64,000 nucleotides of DNA. Source: Saprospiraceae bacterium. Lineage in GTDB: Bacteria > Bacteroidota > Bacteroidia > Chitinophagales > Saprospiraceae. Each line of letters starts with the position of its first letter. Position 1 is the first letter of the stretch. Shown here one piece after another: positions 10,301-21,945 of the stretch. The notes under the pieces were generated by a model. That model did not search any database and was not told where the DNA came from. It worked only from the letters and a program-made list of their open reading frames with translations. The translations under genes were made by a program, and so were the position numbers. Location: assembly GCA_016710115.1 (NCBI GenBank), contig JADJLN010000002.1, forward strand, positions 124,001-188,000. The letters run 5' to 3'.

Positions 10301-13300
10301 CTACTCCTGGACGTTTACTGATGCATGCGGTCGAACGAAAAATCATACACAATTCATTACTGTAACGCCGACACCGCAGGCCCAATTCACCAATCCGCCA
10401 TTGGATATTACGGTTACCTGTGATCAGGTAACGGCCAACATGCCAGCTTTGCAATACACCAACAACCAGGCCGGCAACTGTTCGATTACAGGAAGTGTAC
10501 AAGGGCAGCAAACAGGGTCTTATGACTATTGTGGTGGCACTCTGTTCAATACCTGGACATTCACCGATGATTGTAACCGGACCATAACCCATACACAGAC
10601 GGTTACCGTTCTGCCAGCACCACCAGCCGTTTTCCAGAATTTGCCCGCGGATATTACTGTCACATGTGATAATATCCCAGGTCCCGATCAGGCCCTCAAT
10701 TATTCGAATGGTCAGAATGGGACCTGTAGTATTCAGGGCAGTATTTTGCCATCCGAATCAGGCACCTGGGATGCCTGCGGTGGATACAAGGAATTTGAAT
10801 GGTTCTTCCAGGATGATTGCGGCAGGACCATCCAGCATACACAAACGGTTACTATCCTGAAAGGTCCGGATCCTGTTTTTGTGTCGCCTCCTGCAGATGA
10901 AACCATTTCGTGTGGTGAAGCCGAACAACTCAGTCCTTCTATTACCATCTCCTATACAAACTATGCCTTTGGTGACTGTGAGAACTCGGGGACAGTAGAG
11001 GCTTTTGCAGATCCGACATACAATGAATGTGGCGGAACGATCATCTATACCTGGGACCTTGATGCATGTGGAAAGACGATTACCCATACCCAGGTCTTTA
11101 CTGTCGAGCCTGTAGCTGACCCGGTCTTTGTTGCAGGTCCGCCCGACCTCACTCTGGAATGCGGCGAACCACTGCCACCGTTGGTCGACCTGTATTACTT
11201 CAATAATCAATTCGGTATTTGCGAGATCGAAGGATTCGTTCTGCCTACTGTGACCGAGGTTGATCATGTCTGGACCATCACCTGGGAGTACACCAATCCA
11301 TGCACAGGCAATGTCATCCAGGAAAAACAGATCATCCTGGAAAAACCGGATCCGATCATGCAGGTCAATCCGGATACCGTCCGCATCTGTCTGGGTGAAT
11401 CCTTTAATCTGTCAACCCTACAGGTCGTCGACCTGAACAATGCCAAGCCGAGTATCAGCTACCATACCGGCACGCCAGCCACTGCAGCGAACCAGTTGTC
11501 CAACACGACCGTTTCGCCGGTGGTCAACACGATCTATTATATTAAAGGAACCACCGTCTATGGATGCGTGGGCGAAGTACCCTTTACACTGATTGTCGAT
11601 CAACCGGTGACCGCAGGAGGAGATGGCAGTGGCTACCTGTGTAATGGTGCGACCAACGTCAATTTGTTTACCTATATAGGTGGATCCTACACGCCTGGAG
11701 GAACATGGATTGATCCCAATAATTCGGGCATTGATATTTTCCCACCAACCAATGTCAGCTTTGCAGGTGCGCCCGCCGGGGTCTATACATTCAAGTATGT
11801 CATACCGAGTAACGGGGCTTGTGAAGGGGACACATCAACAGTCGTCCTGACGCATATTGCTCCGATCAATATCCTGATCGACAGTCTGGTCTGTGAGTCC
11901 AGCCAGGATTTCTATAATGTCTATTTCACCCTCAATACCTTTGTTCCTACGATCTCGATCGGAACACTTGCCAATCTGGGGAATGGGAAATATTCGGTCA
12001 GTGCGATCCCGGTTGACTCCTCACTGACGATTGTCGGTACCGATCCGGGCAGTGGCTGTCTGGCCGTTGTGGTGATCGATCCACCAAACTGTAACTGTCC
12101 ACCTGTTCCGAATCCGGTCAATCTGGACGATCCGTCCATTTGCCAGGGAGATCCTATCCCGACACTGAATGTCACTGTCGGGCCAGGTGATATTGCCAAT
12201 TGGTATTCAGCTCCGAATGGTGGCACATTGCTCCAGGCGAATAGCACATCCTATACGCCTGTCGTATCCAACCCGGGTGTCTATATCTACTATGTAGAAG
12301 CGGTGAATGCGATGTTCCCGAATTGCAAGAGTCCGCAACGAACACCTGTGGAACTGACCATCTTGCAAAAGCCGGTAGTCCAGAACGGAATATTGAAATC
12401 CTGCGATGCCAACAATGATGGATTAGCCACATTTACGCTCAGCAATGCAAATGCTCAGGTGAATGGTAATCCGAACAACATGTTCGTCTATTATGGTTCG
12501 GCTGCAGATGCACAGAACGGTGTCAATCCTTTGCCTAACAATTACACCAGTACAGTTCCATACCAGCAGACGATCTACGTTGTGGTAACCAACCAGGCCG
12601 GATGTAAATCGCAGGCACAGGTATCACTGATCGTCTTCCCGATGATCCAGCTGACCACCAACGTCACAGGAGTCACCTGTCTGGGAGACAATAATGGCAG
12701 TGTTGTGATCAGTTCCACGGGCGGAACCGGGAATGTCACATACAGCCTGACCAACAGCAATTATACAAGTCAGACCACCTACAACAATCTGGCAGCGGGA
12801 GTGCATACTGTCTGGGCGAAGGATACCTTCAATTGTATCGTTTCGCAGCCTTTTACCGTACCCGCAGGATTGGAGTTGACGATCTCCAGCTTTACCGTTG
12901 TGTGTAACAACAACAACACACCGAGTGATGCAACGGATGACTTCTACACCATCACCTTTACGCTGACCAACAATCAGGCAAATGCCGGCACCTTCTCTGT
13001 GACCGGACCCGGAGTGAATCAGGGGCCTTATACCTATGGTCAGTCACACAACTTTACGCTTCCGGCGAATGGCCAGTCCCTGACTCTCACCTTCACGGAT
13101 GCCATCAAAGGATGTCCTGTGACCCAACAGATCGGCCCATTGAATTCCTGTTCTACCGATTGTCAGATCACGATCACCACCTTGACCAAGATCTGTAACG
13201 ATGCAGGTACGAATTCTGATCCGGTTGATGACTATTATGTCTTTACAGTGAATGCAACCGCTGTCAATGCGGGGCCATCGAACAGTTTCATTGTGGTGAT

Positions 13301-16300
13301 CGGCGGTAATAATTACGGACCATTCACATACGGTACAGGCGGAACTTTCAATATTCCGGCAAATGGAACTAACCCGGTCGCTACCTTTATCGACAACGAC
13401 GATGCACAGTGTTCGGCCAGTCAGTCTACAGGCCCGTTGACCCCTTGTTCGAATACCTGTCTGATCACGGCAGTCGTCGACAGTATCAAATGCGATGGAT
13501 TGGGTACGGAGAATGACATCTTTGATGATGTCTTTACCTTCCAGGTTACCGTCTCCGGTCTGAACAAGTCGACCAGTTGGTATGTCAGTCCAAATTCAGG
13601 AACGACCTATCCCTATGATGTGGCCCAAACATTTGGTCCATATCTGATTTCCAATGGTGTGGTTACCCTCACCCTGGTGGACAGTGCTGATCCAAACTGC
13701 ACATTCCAGATCCAGGTGACACCGCCACCGCCCTGTTCAGAGCCATGCGAACTGGTTGTTGTCAATCTGAATGAAGGTCCGTGCAACAATAACAATACCG
13801 GACCGAATGTCAATGATGACTTCTTTGCAGTGTCCTTTACAGTCAATGCTGTGTTGGGTACAACCAGTCAGTATGAGGTCACATGGAACGGGACCACATG
13901 GGGGCCATTCAATTATGGCGTCAATGTCAATCTGCCCAATGTGCCTGCGAATGGGCAAACGATCTCACTGACCATCACGGATATTACCAATCCGGCCTGT
14001 GTTACGACTGTGGATGTGATGAAAGATCCGTGTTCGTTCTGTAATCAGACAGCTGAAGCCGGACCGACCTTTGAGATCGGTTGTGCAACCCCGAATGTGA
14101 TCCTCCAGGGCTCAGCAAACCCGGCAAACGGGATGTATTCCTGGACAGGGCCGAACAACTTCACCTCTATGGTGCCGACCCCGGTTGTCGGCTTCCCGGG
14201 AACCTATATTCTGACAGTGACCTATGCAGATCAGTGCGTCGCTGTGGATAGCACCGTCGTGACTGTCGATCAATCTATTCCGGTAGCTGATGCAGGTCCC
14301 AATGTTGCACTCACCTGTATTGTCAGTTCAGTGACACTGGGAGGGCCATTGACTTCCATGGGTCCGAATTATATCTATATCTGGAAGGATGCCTCCGGTA
14401 CGCAGATCGGAAACAACCCGACGTTGACAGTGACCCAACCAGGCACCTATACGTTACAGGTCATCGATTTCACCAATAATTGCAGTTCGCCGATCGACCA
14501 GGTTGTCGTCGTTCTGGATCAGCAGGTGCCATTGACTCCGATCTATACCAATCCGGCAGCCACACTAGGCTGTCTGGTAGATACAGTGACACTGAGTACG
14601 GATCCACAACCGGATGTTGTCTTCACCTGGACACAGGGCGGGAACACCCTGAACGGCACGACATTTATTGTGACCAGTCCGGGACTGATCACCCTGACAG
14701 CGGTCGATACAGTCAATGGTTGTTCGGGTGCCAGCCAGATCACCATCAATGATGAGACGGATATTCCGTTGGTTAACAATGGCGTATTGAAATCCTGCGA
14801 TCCGGATGGCGATGGATTGGCAACGTTCAATCTGGCTTCCGCGAATCAGCAGATCAATACCGATCCGACCAATACGTTTACGTACCATTTGACCCAGGCT
14901 GATGCATTGGCAGGGGGGAATGGATTACCCGTATCCTACACCACGGTTACACCAGGACAACAAGTCATTTATGTCCGGGTCGCCAATGCGATCGGTTGCT
15001 TTGATGTCGCCTCGCTGACATTGATCGTCTTCCCGCCGATCGTTTTGCAAACGACGGTGACTGGAGAGACCTGTCTGGGTGATGATAACGGCTCGGTAAC
15101 ACTCAGTTCGACTGGAGGCACTGGCCAGGTGTCGTACAGTCTGACGAACAGCAACTACTCGGCACAAACAGTCTATGGATCTCTGGCGGCTGGTACGCAT
15201 ACCGCCTGGGCCCAGGATACCTTTGGATGCACAGTAAGCCAACCGTTTACTGTTCCTGGTGGACTGGATCTCACGCTCGACAATCTGGAGGCCGTGTGTA
15301 ATGATAACGGCACGGTGTCAGATGCAACGGATGACTTCTATGTCATCACCTTCACAGTCAGTAACAACCAGGCCAATGCAGGTACATTCAGTGTCACCGG
15401 TACAGGTGTGAATGAAGGACCATTTACCTATGGTGTCAGTCACAGCTTTACCATCCCTGCGAATGGTCAATCCCTGACTCTGACTCTTGCTGATGTCATC
15501 AAAGGCTGCTCCTTGACGGAAGATATCGGACCGTTGAATACCTGTTCCACCAATTGCAAACTGACGATCACCACATTGACCAAGGTTTGTGATGACAATG
15601 GAACGGATTATGACCCTGCTGACGATTTCTACACCTTTACCGTGAATGCCACTGCACTCAATCCGGGTGCAAGTGGAACATTTGTGGTTGTGATCAGTGG
15701 CAATACCTATGGACCTTTCACGTATGGAACCGGTGGTACATTTACGATTCCGGCGAATGGCACAAATCCGGTTGTTACGTTAAGGGATGCGGATGACAGT
15801 CAGTGTTTTGCATCGCAATCAGCCGGCGCATTGATTCCGTGTTCAGACAAATGCCTGCTCAATGCACTTGTCGCCAACATTGTCTGTGACAAGAATGCAA
15901 CAGATAATGACCCATTGGATGATACCTATGATTTTGAGATCACGGTGACCGGGTTCAACAATTCGACGGAATGGTATGTCGATCCCAATTCGACCACTGT
16001 CTATCCGTATGGGGTACTGCAGAATTTCGGTCCCTATCTCATCGCCAACGGGCAACTGGTACTGACCCTGGTGGACAGCAATGATCCAACCTGTACTACA
16101 CAGGTGACGATCACGCCACCACCGCCATGTTCGGAACCCTGCGAGATCGAAGTGGTCAACCTCAACCTCGGACCATGTAACAACAATAACACAGGTCCAA
16201 ACGATACGGATGACTTCTTCCCGGTCAGCTTTACCGTGAATTCGATTCTCGGTGTGACCAGTCAATTTGAAGTTACATGGAATACGCTAACATGGGGTCC

Positions 16301-18449
16301 GTTTAATTACGGTTCGCCGGTCACCTTGCCCAACGTGCCTGCAAATGGACAACTGATCACGTTGCAGATCAATGATCTGAACAATCCGAACTGTTTTGCA
16401 TCGATCAATGTCACACAGGATCCTTGTTCGGAATGTAATCAGACGGCTGAAGCCGGTCCAGGATTTATTCTTGATTGTACTATACAGACAGCCACATTAT
16501 CCGGATCTGCAAATCCGGCAGGTGGTTCTTTCCTGTGGTCTGGACCCAATGCCTTCTCTTCTACGAGCACCTCAACGGTGGTGAATTTCCCGGGGATGTA
16601 TGTCTTGACGGTCACCTATCCGGACCAATGTACAGCAGCTGACAGCACATTGATCGGAGTTGATGCATCCGTACCGATTGCGAATGCCGGACCAAACAGA
16701 ATCCTGACCTGTAAGATTGACTCCGTTTATCTGGATGGTTCCAACAGTTCTGTTGGATCCAATCTGACCTATATCTGGAAGGATCCTTCAGGCCAGGTGA
16801 TCAGTAATGCCACCGGATTGTGGGTGACCCTGCCTGGGAATTATACCCTGCAGGTGATCAATACAGACAACAATTGCAGTTCGCTGATCGACATTGTCAC
16901 GGTATCGGAAAATAAGGCACTGCCTGTAGCGCCAATCATGGCGGATCCGGGCGAATTGCTCAATTGTGTTGTTGACAATGTGCTGTTGTTTACGGATCCG
17001 CAGCCGGGTATAGTCTTTACCTGGGATGTAGGCGGCACCAAGATCAATGGCTTGCAAACCATCGTCAGTGAAGCCGGACTCATCATCCTGACAGCTGTCG
17101 ATACGGCTACCGGATGTATTGGAACCAGTCAGATCATCATTGAAGACCAGACTGAATATCCGATTGTCAAGGTGACGCCACCCGGCAGTCTGAATTGTGT
17201 CAATACTACAGTCGTCATTGATGCGAGTACATCACAAAGTGGACCGAATATCATTTTCACCTGGTTTGATGAAAACGGAACAGTTGTGCAGTCCGGGACG
17301 GATAAGTTTCTGTCTGTGACCAATGCAGGTGAATATATCCTGGAGGTAGCTGATACCTCGAATGGCTGTGCCAATATGGACACAGTCGTGGTTATCACGG
17401 ATGTGGACTTCCCGACAGTCGATGCAGGTCCGGAGATCAAACTGCCTTGCGATATTTATTCCACCGGGATAACCGCTGTGGGCAGTAACTATGGTTCGAC
17501 GGCGGTCATCAGCTGGTCCTCACCAGATGGCGTGATTGTCAGTGGAGGGAATACATTCAACCCGCAGGTCAATGGTACAGGTTGGTATTTTATCGACCTG
17601 ACAAACGGCGAAAATGGATGTCTGTCACGTGACTCGGTCTATGTGAAGGGCAATGCAGATGCACCGGATCCGGATGTGGAAATCGACCCGATCGCCTGTA
17701 AAGGGGATAACGATGGTGCGATCCTGGTGGGTAATATCCAGGGAGGAACGCCACCTTACACCATCCAGTTGAATGGTGAAATCGATAATTCCGGTCAATT
17801 CACGCCGTTAGGTCCGGGCACCTACAACCTGAAGATCACGGATGCCAAGAATTGCAAATACGATACAACCATCGTGATCGTGGAAGGAAATGATTTGTTC
17901 CTGTCTCTGTCGACGAACAGTATCCTGATCGTGGAAGGAGATAGCGCCATTCTGGAAGCCATTGTCAACATCCCATCGAGCGAGATCGGGGCGGTTGTCT
18001 GGTCACCGGGTACTTTCCTTTCTTGTGACTCTTGCCTGATCACCAAGGTGGTTCCACTGAATACACAGGAATACAAAGTGACTGTAACTGACCCGGGCGG
18101 TTGCTCGGCGACGGACTATCTGATCGTCGTGGTCAAGAAGGACACCAAGGTGTATATCCCGAATGCGTTCTCGCCGGACGGGGATATCATCAATGACAAT
18201 TTCACGCTGTACGGGGATGATAAGGTCAAACGGATCATATCCATGAAGATCTTTGATCGCTGGGGAGGCTTGATGTTCCAGGGTGATGATATTCCGCCGA
18301 ATGATCCGCAGTTCGGCTGAGATGGCACCACAAAAGGCCAGCCTGTTGAATTGGGCGTCTATGTCTATATGTTCATCGTCGAATTCACGGATGGTCGTCA
18401 GGAGGTCTTCAGCGGCGATGTCACGGTGACGAAGAAACTGGCTCCGTAA
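4399..18449 (+). CDS. Giant secreted HYR-repeat adhesin with T9SS type B C-terminal domain (three frameshifts, one in-frame stop)
   Basis: About 4,680 residues when repaired. A signal peptide (RRLFTLFPVLFFFLAPVLAQ) begins the protein. A cysteine-rich N-terminal region follows, then 22 HYR-like repeats (5952-11349), a linker, two 798-residue modules (12375-17162), PKD-like and SprB-like segments (GGTPPYTIQLNG near 17750) and a gliding-associated T9SS type B domain (VYIPNAFSPDGDIINDNF, FDRWGG). It is predicted to be exported by T9SS and fixed to the cell surface as an adhesin or matrix protein. Frames break near 5665, 6098 (extra base in a Cys-Gly-Gly motif) and 8832. TGA at 18318-18320 replaces the Trp of the conserved FGWDGT, after which the domain continues in frame to TAA at 18447. 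The disruptions are all single-base and may be sequencing errors. Confidence 0.85.
5952..11349 (+). repeat. 22 tandem HYR-like four-cysteine repeats (~82 residues, ~246 bp each)
   Basis: Each unit has a core of the type LPPSMTITC...IPT...YDNGESGAC...TGSADLCGG.IT.TWTFTDACGRT.THTQT.TVTPV, with four conserved cysteines. The first and last two units are divergent, while the middle ones (about 6910-9400) are very similar; units starting near 7420 and 7666 differ at only a few residues. Alternating A/B types (FDTLPQSKTITC versus FDSLPPSMTVDC) show duplication of two-unit blocks. The array forms an extended stalk in comparable giant adhesins; that role is inferred. Confidence 0.85.
12375..17162 (+). 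repeat. Two tandem copies of a 798-residue module (2,394 bp each)
   Basis: Copy 1 is 12375-14768 and copy 2 is 14769-17162. Both open with NGxLKSCDxxxDGLATF and contain, in the same order, a SprB-like segment (TCLGDxNGSV), repeated NNQANAGTFSVTG and ITTLTK...C modules, a TPPPPCSEPCE segment, and PKD-like segments (AGP...TLTVTQPGTY). No indels are apparent over the whole length, only substitutions, so the duplication is ancient compared with the newest HYR copies. Confidence 0.8.
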
Positions 18450-18474
18450 AGACCATATTATTCAACCAAATGCA

Positions 18475-18512
18475 AACGCCGCTCCGTGAATTCGGAGCGG
18501 CGTTTTTGTTTT
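18475..18512 (+). terminator. Rho-independent terminator of the giant adhesin gene
   Basis: A perfect 12-bp stem (AACGCCGCTCCG with its complement, 18475-18486 and 18493-18504) encloses a TGAATT loop and is followed by TTTGTTTTTT. It lies 26 bp after the TAA at 18449, which supports that codon, not the TGA at 18318, as the true end of the gene. Confidence 0.85.
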
Positions 18513-18650
18513 TTGCTATCCGGAAAGCGAGTTGGTACCCCATTCCCCGGTTCAGGTGCTTTTCGCTTTGATCTGTTTTTCGCTGTATAACCTGACCTGA
18601 CCATGTGGTGATACTCTTCATTTTGGTCATCTCCATCATCCATTGACATC

Positions 18651-18685
18651 AACCTCTTGTGTGATCTATGTCGCACAAGAGGTTT
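18651..18685. other. Perfect inverted repeat between the adhesin and the sulfur operon
   Basis: AACCTCTTGTG at 18651-18661 pairs with CACAAGAGGTT at 18674-18684 around a 12-base spacer. There is no T run, so it is not a standard terminator. It could be an operator upstream of the sulfur operon or an mRNA leader hairpin. Confidence 0.4.
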
Positions 18686-18726
18686 GGTAGAGCAGGTTAT
18701 CTTGCAAGTGTCAACAAAATCGCCAC

Positions 18727-18800
18727 TTATAACCTCACCTCCAACCTCATAACCTCATAACCTCATCACCTCATAACCTCCAACCTCATAACCTCCAACA
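18727..18800 (+). repeat. CATAACCT octamer array abutting the first sulfur-operon start codon
   Basis: Degenerate tandem copies of the 8-bp unit CATAACCT (with CCAACCT and TCACCT variants) run to within three bases of the ATG at 18801. The array takes the place where a leader and ribosome-binding region would be expected. Related arrays are at 21885-21945, 23258-23285 and 25410-25460. Confidence 0.8.
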
Positions 18801-19394
18801 ATGGCTCCTCAATTCATCCTCGATATCATCGCTTTCATCAGCCAGCCCTGGCCCTGGTGGGTGGCTGGACCGATGATCGCATTGATCATGTTTCTCCTGC
18901 TCAAACTGGGTAAGGAATTCGGCATTTCCAACAATTTCCGGATCATGTGTGCAGCAGAAGGTGCCGGGGATTATGCTGACTTTTTCAAGTTTGACTGGCA
19001 GTCACAGGGTTGGAACCTGCTGGTGGCCCTGGGTGCTGTATTCGGGGGCTATATGGCCTCCCATTACTTCGCAGGTGCAGAGGGCAATATTGCTCACGTC
19101 AGTGCAGCCACGGTGGAGAGCCTGCGGCAGTTGGGGCTGAATTATCAGGAAGGGCAGGTCCCCTTGATCCCTGAATTCTATTCCTGGGAAGCCCTCTTTA
19201 CTCTCCCCGGTTTTATGGTCGTCATTGTTGGCGGTTTCCTGGTGGGCTTTGGAGCCCGGTACGCTGGTGGTTGCACTTCCGGACATGCGATCAGCGGGAT
19301 GTCAGCCTTGCAGTTGGGATCCCTCTATGCCGTGATCGGTTTTTTTGCCGGTGGTCTGTTTATGACCTATGTATTATTTCCTCTCATCTTCTGA
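18801..19394 (+). CDS. YeeE/YedE-family sulfur-compound transporter, N-terminal-half type
   Basis: A 197-residue inner-membrane protein with about five hydrophobic segments. The conserved FGARYAGGCTSGHAISG loop with its cysteine, at about residues 150-166, is the mark of YeeE/YedE (TsuA-like) proteins, which carry thiosulfate or another sulfur species into the cell. It is a half-size member; the next gene supplies the other half. Spacing to it is 12 bp and the SQR gene follows, so the three form an operon for sulfide/thiosulfate handling. The exact substrate is not shown. Confidence 0.85.
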   Translation: MAPQFILDIIAFISQPWPWWVAGPMIALIMFLLLKLGKEFGISNNFRIMCAAEGAGDYADFFKFDWQSQGWNLLVALGAVFGGYMASHYFAGAEGNIAHVSAATVESLRQLGLNYQEGQVPLIPEFYSWEALFTLPGFMVVIVGGFLVGFGARYAGGCTSGHAISGMSALQLGSLYAVIGFFAGGLFMTYVLFPLIF

Positions 19395-19406
19395 ACCTGT
19401 TGCCTT

Positions 19407-19823
19407 ATGATGCGCTCATCCAAATACATCCTGATCGGCCTTCTTTTCGGAATGACTCTGTACAAGGCAGAAGCCGTGTCCTGGTTTCGGATCTATGAAA
19501 TGTTCCATTTCCAGAGCTTTCACATGTACGGGATCATTTTCTCTTCCATTGCTATGGGTATCCTGATCGTTCAATGGATCAAGCGCACCCATATGAAGAC
19601 GATGGATGGTGAAGAGATCCGAATCTCCGACAAGGACCGACACGCTCCCCGATATATCATAGGCGGAACGATTTTCGGCCTGGGCTGGGCATTGGCTGGT
19701 GTTTGCCCGGGGCCCATGTTCATCGTCCTGGGTAGTGGATACACGGTTTTGGTCCTCTTTCTGCTTTCCGCAATTACCGGCACGTTTATATACGGCCTGC
19801 TTCGCAAATATCTGCCTCATTAA
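19407..19823 (+). CDS. YeeE/YedE-family transporter, C-terminal-half type
   Basis: A 138-residue membrane protein that complements the preceding gene. It has the second conserved cysteine loop, GLGWALAGVCPGPMF, near residues 90-104, and about four hydrophobic segments. Such split pairs commonly sit beside sulfide:quinone oxidoreductase or sulfurtransferase genes in Bacteroidota. It is 21 bp upstream of the SQR gene and should be co-transcribed. Confidence 0.85.
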   Translation: MMRSSKYILIGLLFGMTLYKAEAVSWFRIYEMFHFQSFHMYGIIFSSIAMGILIVQWIKRTHMKTMDGEEIRISDKDRHAPRYIIGGTIFGLGWALAGVCPGPMFIVLGSGYTVLVLFLLSAITGTFIYGLLRKYLPH

Positions 19824-19844
19824 TTCAACCTAAACTTCCCTATC

Positions 19845-21119
19845 ATGTCTCTTACTCATCATCAGATCGTCATTATTGGAGCTGGAACAGGCGGCGTCAC
19901 CGTGGCAGCACAGCTGAAACTCAAGGATAAACATCTGGATATCGCATTGATCGATCCAGCGGATACACATTATTATCAAGCCGCATGGACACTGGTCGGG
20001 GCTGGCACGTTTGATTTCAATAAAACGGCCCGACCGATGGCATCTGTGATCCCGAAGGGAGTGCATTGGATCAAGGAAGCAGTGTCAAGCCTCGATCCGG
20101 ATAAAAATTTCATCCAGCTTGCTTCCGGCGATCAGGTTGAATATGATTATCTGATCGTCAGTCCGGGCGTGATCTATGATTATGATCAGGTGGAAGGATT
20201 GCGTGAAACAATGAATAAAAACAATGTCTGCAGCAACTATGTCGATTCAAAATATACCTGGGAGGTACTGCAGAAATTCAAGGGTGGAAATGCCGTATTT
20301 ACCCAGGCTGCAACTCCGATAAAATGCGGGGGTGCCCCACAGAAAATCATGTACCTGGCGGCAGACTATTTTCGCAAGCACGGACTTTCAGACAAAGCCA
20401 ATATCACATTTCCCATGCCCGGATCTGTGATCTTCGGGGTTCCGGAATTTGCAAAGACATTGATGAAGGTGGTCGACAGGTATGGCATTGAACTTCGCTT
20501 TTTTCACAAACTGACCAAGATCGATGCAGAGAAAAGACAGGTGCATTTCAAAATTACCGCCGAAACATCCATGATTGCCGGATGTTTCTATGCACTCAAC
20601 CCGGCCATCAAGGATCTGGATCCGTCTGAGACAGACGTTATCCTGGAGTTTGACATGCTCCACCTGGCTCCTCCGCAAACAGCGCCACGGTTTATCCAGG
20701 AATCCAAACTGGCTTATGCAGATGGCCCCAATAAAGGATGGGTCAATGTGAATATCAATACCCTCCAGCACAATCAGTATTCCAATGTATTCGGCCTGGG
20801 AGATGTTGCCGCTTTGCCAACCGCGAAAACGGGAGCTGCTGTTCGGAAGCAGGCACCAGTCGTCGTTGAAAATCTCCTCCATGTGATGCATCAGGAAGCT
20901 GAGCTGAACCCCGGATATCACGGATATTCCTCATGTCCGCTGGTCACCGGTTACGGCAAAATGGTGCTGGCAGAATTCAAATATGACAATGTGCGGGACA
21001 GCGACAAAATGATCTCCACATTTGTGGATACCACCCAGGAGAGCTATAGCATGTGGCTTCTGAAAAAGTATGGTCTTCCATTCATGTACTGGAATTTGAT
21101 GTTGCGCGGAAAGGCGTGA
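19845..21119 (+). CDS. sqr: Sulfide:quinone oxidoreductase (type II-like)
   Basis: A 424-residue FAD-dependent enzyme that oxidises sulfide and passes electrons to the quinone pool at the membrane. An N-terminal Rossmann motif (VIIGAGTGGVTVA) binds FAD. The redox cysteine lies in TPIKCGGAPQKIMYLA (about residue 163), and the second FAD contact is FGLGDVAALPTAKTGAAVRKQ. The TLQHNQYSNVFGLGD region is typical of the mitochondrial-type (type II) group. It ends the sulfur operon. Function is confident, type assignment moderately so. Confidence 0.9.
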   Translation: MSLTHHQIVIIGAGTGGVTVAAQLKLKDKHLDIALIDPADTHYYQAAWTLVGAGTFDFNKTARPMASVIPKGVHWIKEAVSSLDPDKNFIQLASGDQVEYDYLIVSPGVIYDYDQVEGLRETMNKNNVCSNYVDSKYTWEVLQKFKGGNAVFTQAATPIKCGGAPQKIMYLAADYFRKHGLSDKANITFPMPGSVIFGVPEFAKTLMKVVDRYGIELRFFHKLTKIDAEKRQVHFKITAETSMIAGCFYALNPAIKDLDPSETDVILEFDMLHLAPPQTAPRFIQESKLAYADGPNKGWVNVNINTLQHNQYSNVFGLGDVAALPTAKTGAAVRKQAPVVVENLLHVMHQEAELNPGYHGYSSCPLVTGYGKMVLAEFKYDNVRDSDKMISTFVDTTQESYSMWLLKKYGLPFMYWNLMLRGKA

Positions 21120-21288
21120 TCATCGCCCCGGTTGGCTGGTCTTTGAACCAGGGGACAGAAAAAATCAGATGAGCCCGGCAGTGGAGGATGATTCTCACGA
21201 TTCCTCGGTGCCAATGATGTGCGGTTAAATGGTAAATCCGTATCATTGTGACTGAAAATCACACCAAAACAGTGTAAAATTAATTGCC

Positions 21289-21627
21289 ATGAGTAAGTTC
21301 GTAGAAGCTGTAGATACCTACAAAAGTGAAATGGATAAGCTGGGTATCAAATATGATGCAGACCTGTTGAATGCCGTTACCAAAGGCCTTGGTCCATCCA
21401 TCTATCGCGCAGATGCCTCCAAGGTATCCTGTTCAGACAATGATGAGTTGGGTCGGGTAAAGTCCAACTTCCTCATCAAGAAGTTGGGGTTGAAAGATGA
21501 TGCCAAGCTCGATGCGGCACTCAAGGAAGTTTGCGAACAATTGGGTTCTGCCAATCGCAACAAGTATCGTGCAATATTCTACTATCTCCTCGTCAAGAAA
21601 TTTGGCAAGGAAGGCATGTACAAATAG
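21289..21627 (+). CDS. DUF2853 family protein
   Basis: A 112-residue soluble, lysine-rich, helical protein matching DUF2853 (MSKFVEAVDTYKSEMDKLGI at the start; YRAIFYYLLVKKFGKEGMYK near the end). Function is unknown; the family is small and conserved in Bacteroidota and some Proteobacteria. It is monocistronic: a 170-bp gap precedes it and a strong terminator follows. Confidence 0.85.
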   Translation: MSKFVEAVDTYKSEMDKLGIKYDADLLNAVTKGLGPSIYRADASKVSCSDNDELGRVKSNFLIKKLGLKDDAKLDAALKEVCEQLGSANRNKYRAIFYYLLVKKFGKEGMYK

Positions 21628-21651
21628 GAGCCCTGGCTCCCGAACCCAAAG

Positions 21652-21685
21652 AAAGGCCCGCTCTGAATTTCAGGGTGGGCCTTTT
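21652..21685 (+). terminator. Terminator after the DUF2853 gene
   Basis: AAAGGCCC at 21652-21659 pairs with GGGCCTTT, with an inner CTGA/TCAG stem and a small bulge, followed by a short T run. It lies 24 bp after the stop codon. Confidence 0.8.
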
Positions 21686-21884
21686 GCCATTTATGACCAG
21701 GATGAGTCTCTGCCAGGTGCGTCATTCCGGGATGAACTGTCACTAGAAATTTCAAAAAACGAAAGACAAATCCCAGGTAAAATTCAAAAAACAAATTACC
21801 AGACCTTCAGAAAATCCGACTCGGTCATACTTCGGTTGATGAAGCCACCACCGCGGGCTGGCATAACCCCCCAATTCCCAACCT

Positions 21885-21945
21885 CATAACCTCACAACCT
21901 CTCAATCTCATAACCTCATAACCTCATAACCTCCTCCCCTTATAA
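21885..21945 (+). repeat. CATAACCT octamer array at the DinB 3' end
   Basis: About seven degenerate copies of CATAACCT (variants CACAACCT, TCAATCT) occupy the gap up to the 3' end of the leftward DinB gene, whose stop codon is at its edge. Confidence 0.75.

Noticed and set aside
6331..10592. Several minus-strand ORFs opposite the adhesin repeats
   Set aside because: They are shadows of the periodic HYR-like coding sequence and match no family.
18318..18320. TGA recoded as tryptophan
   Set aside because: Trp is encoded by TGG and TGA acts as a normal stop in other genes (for example the transketolase N-subunit); an error or mutation is simpler.
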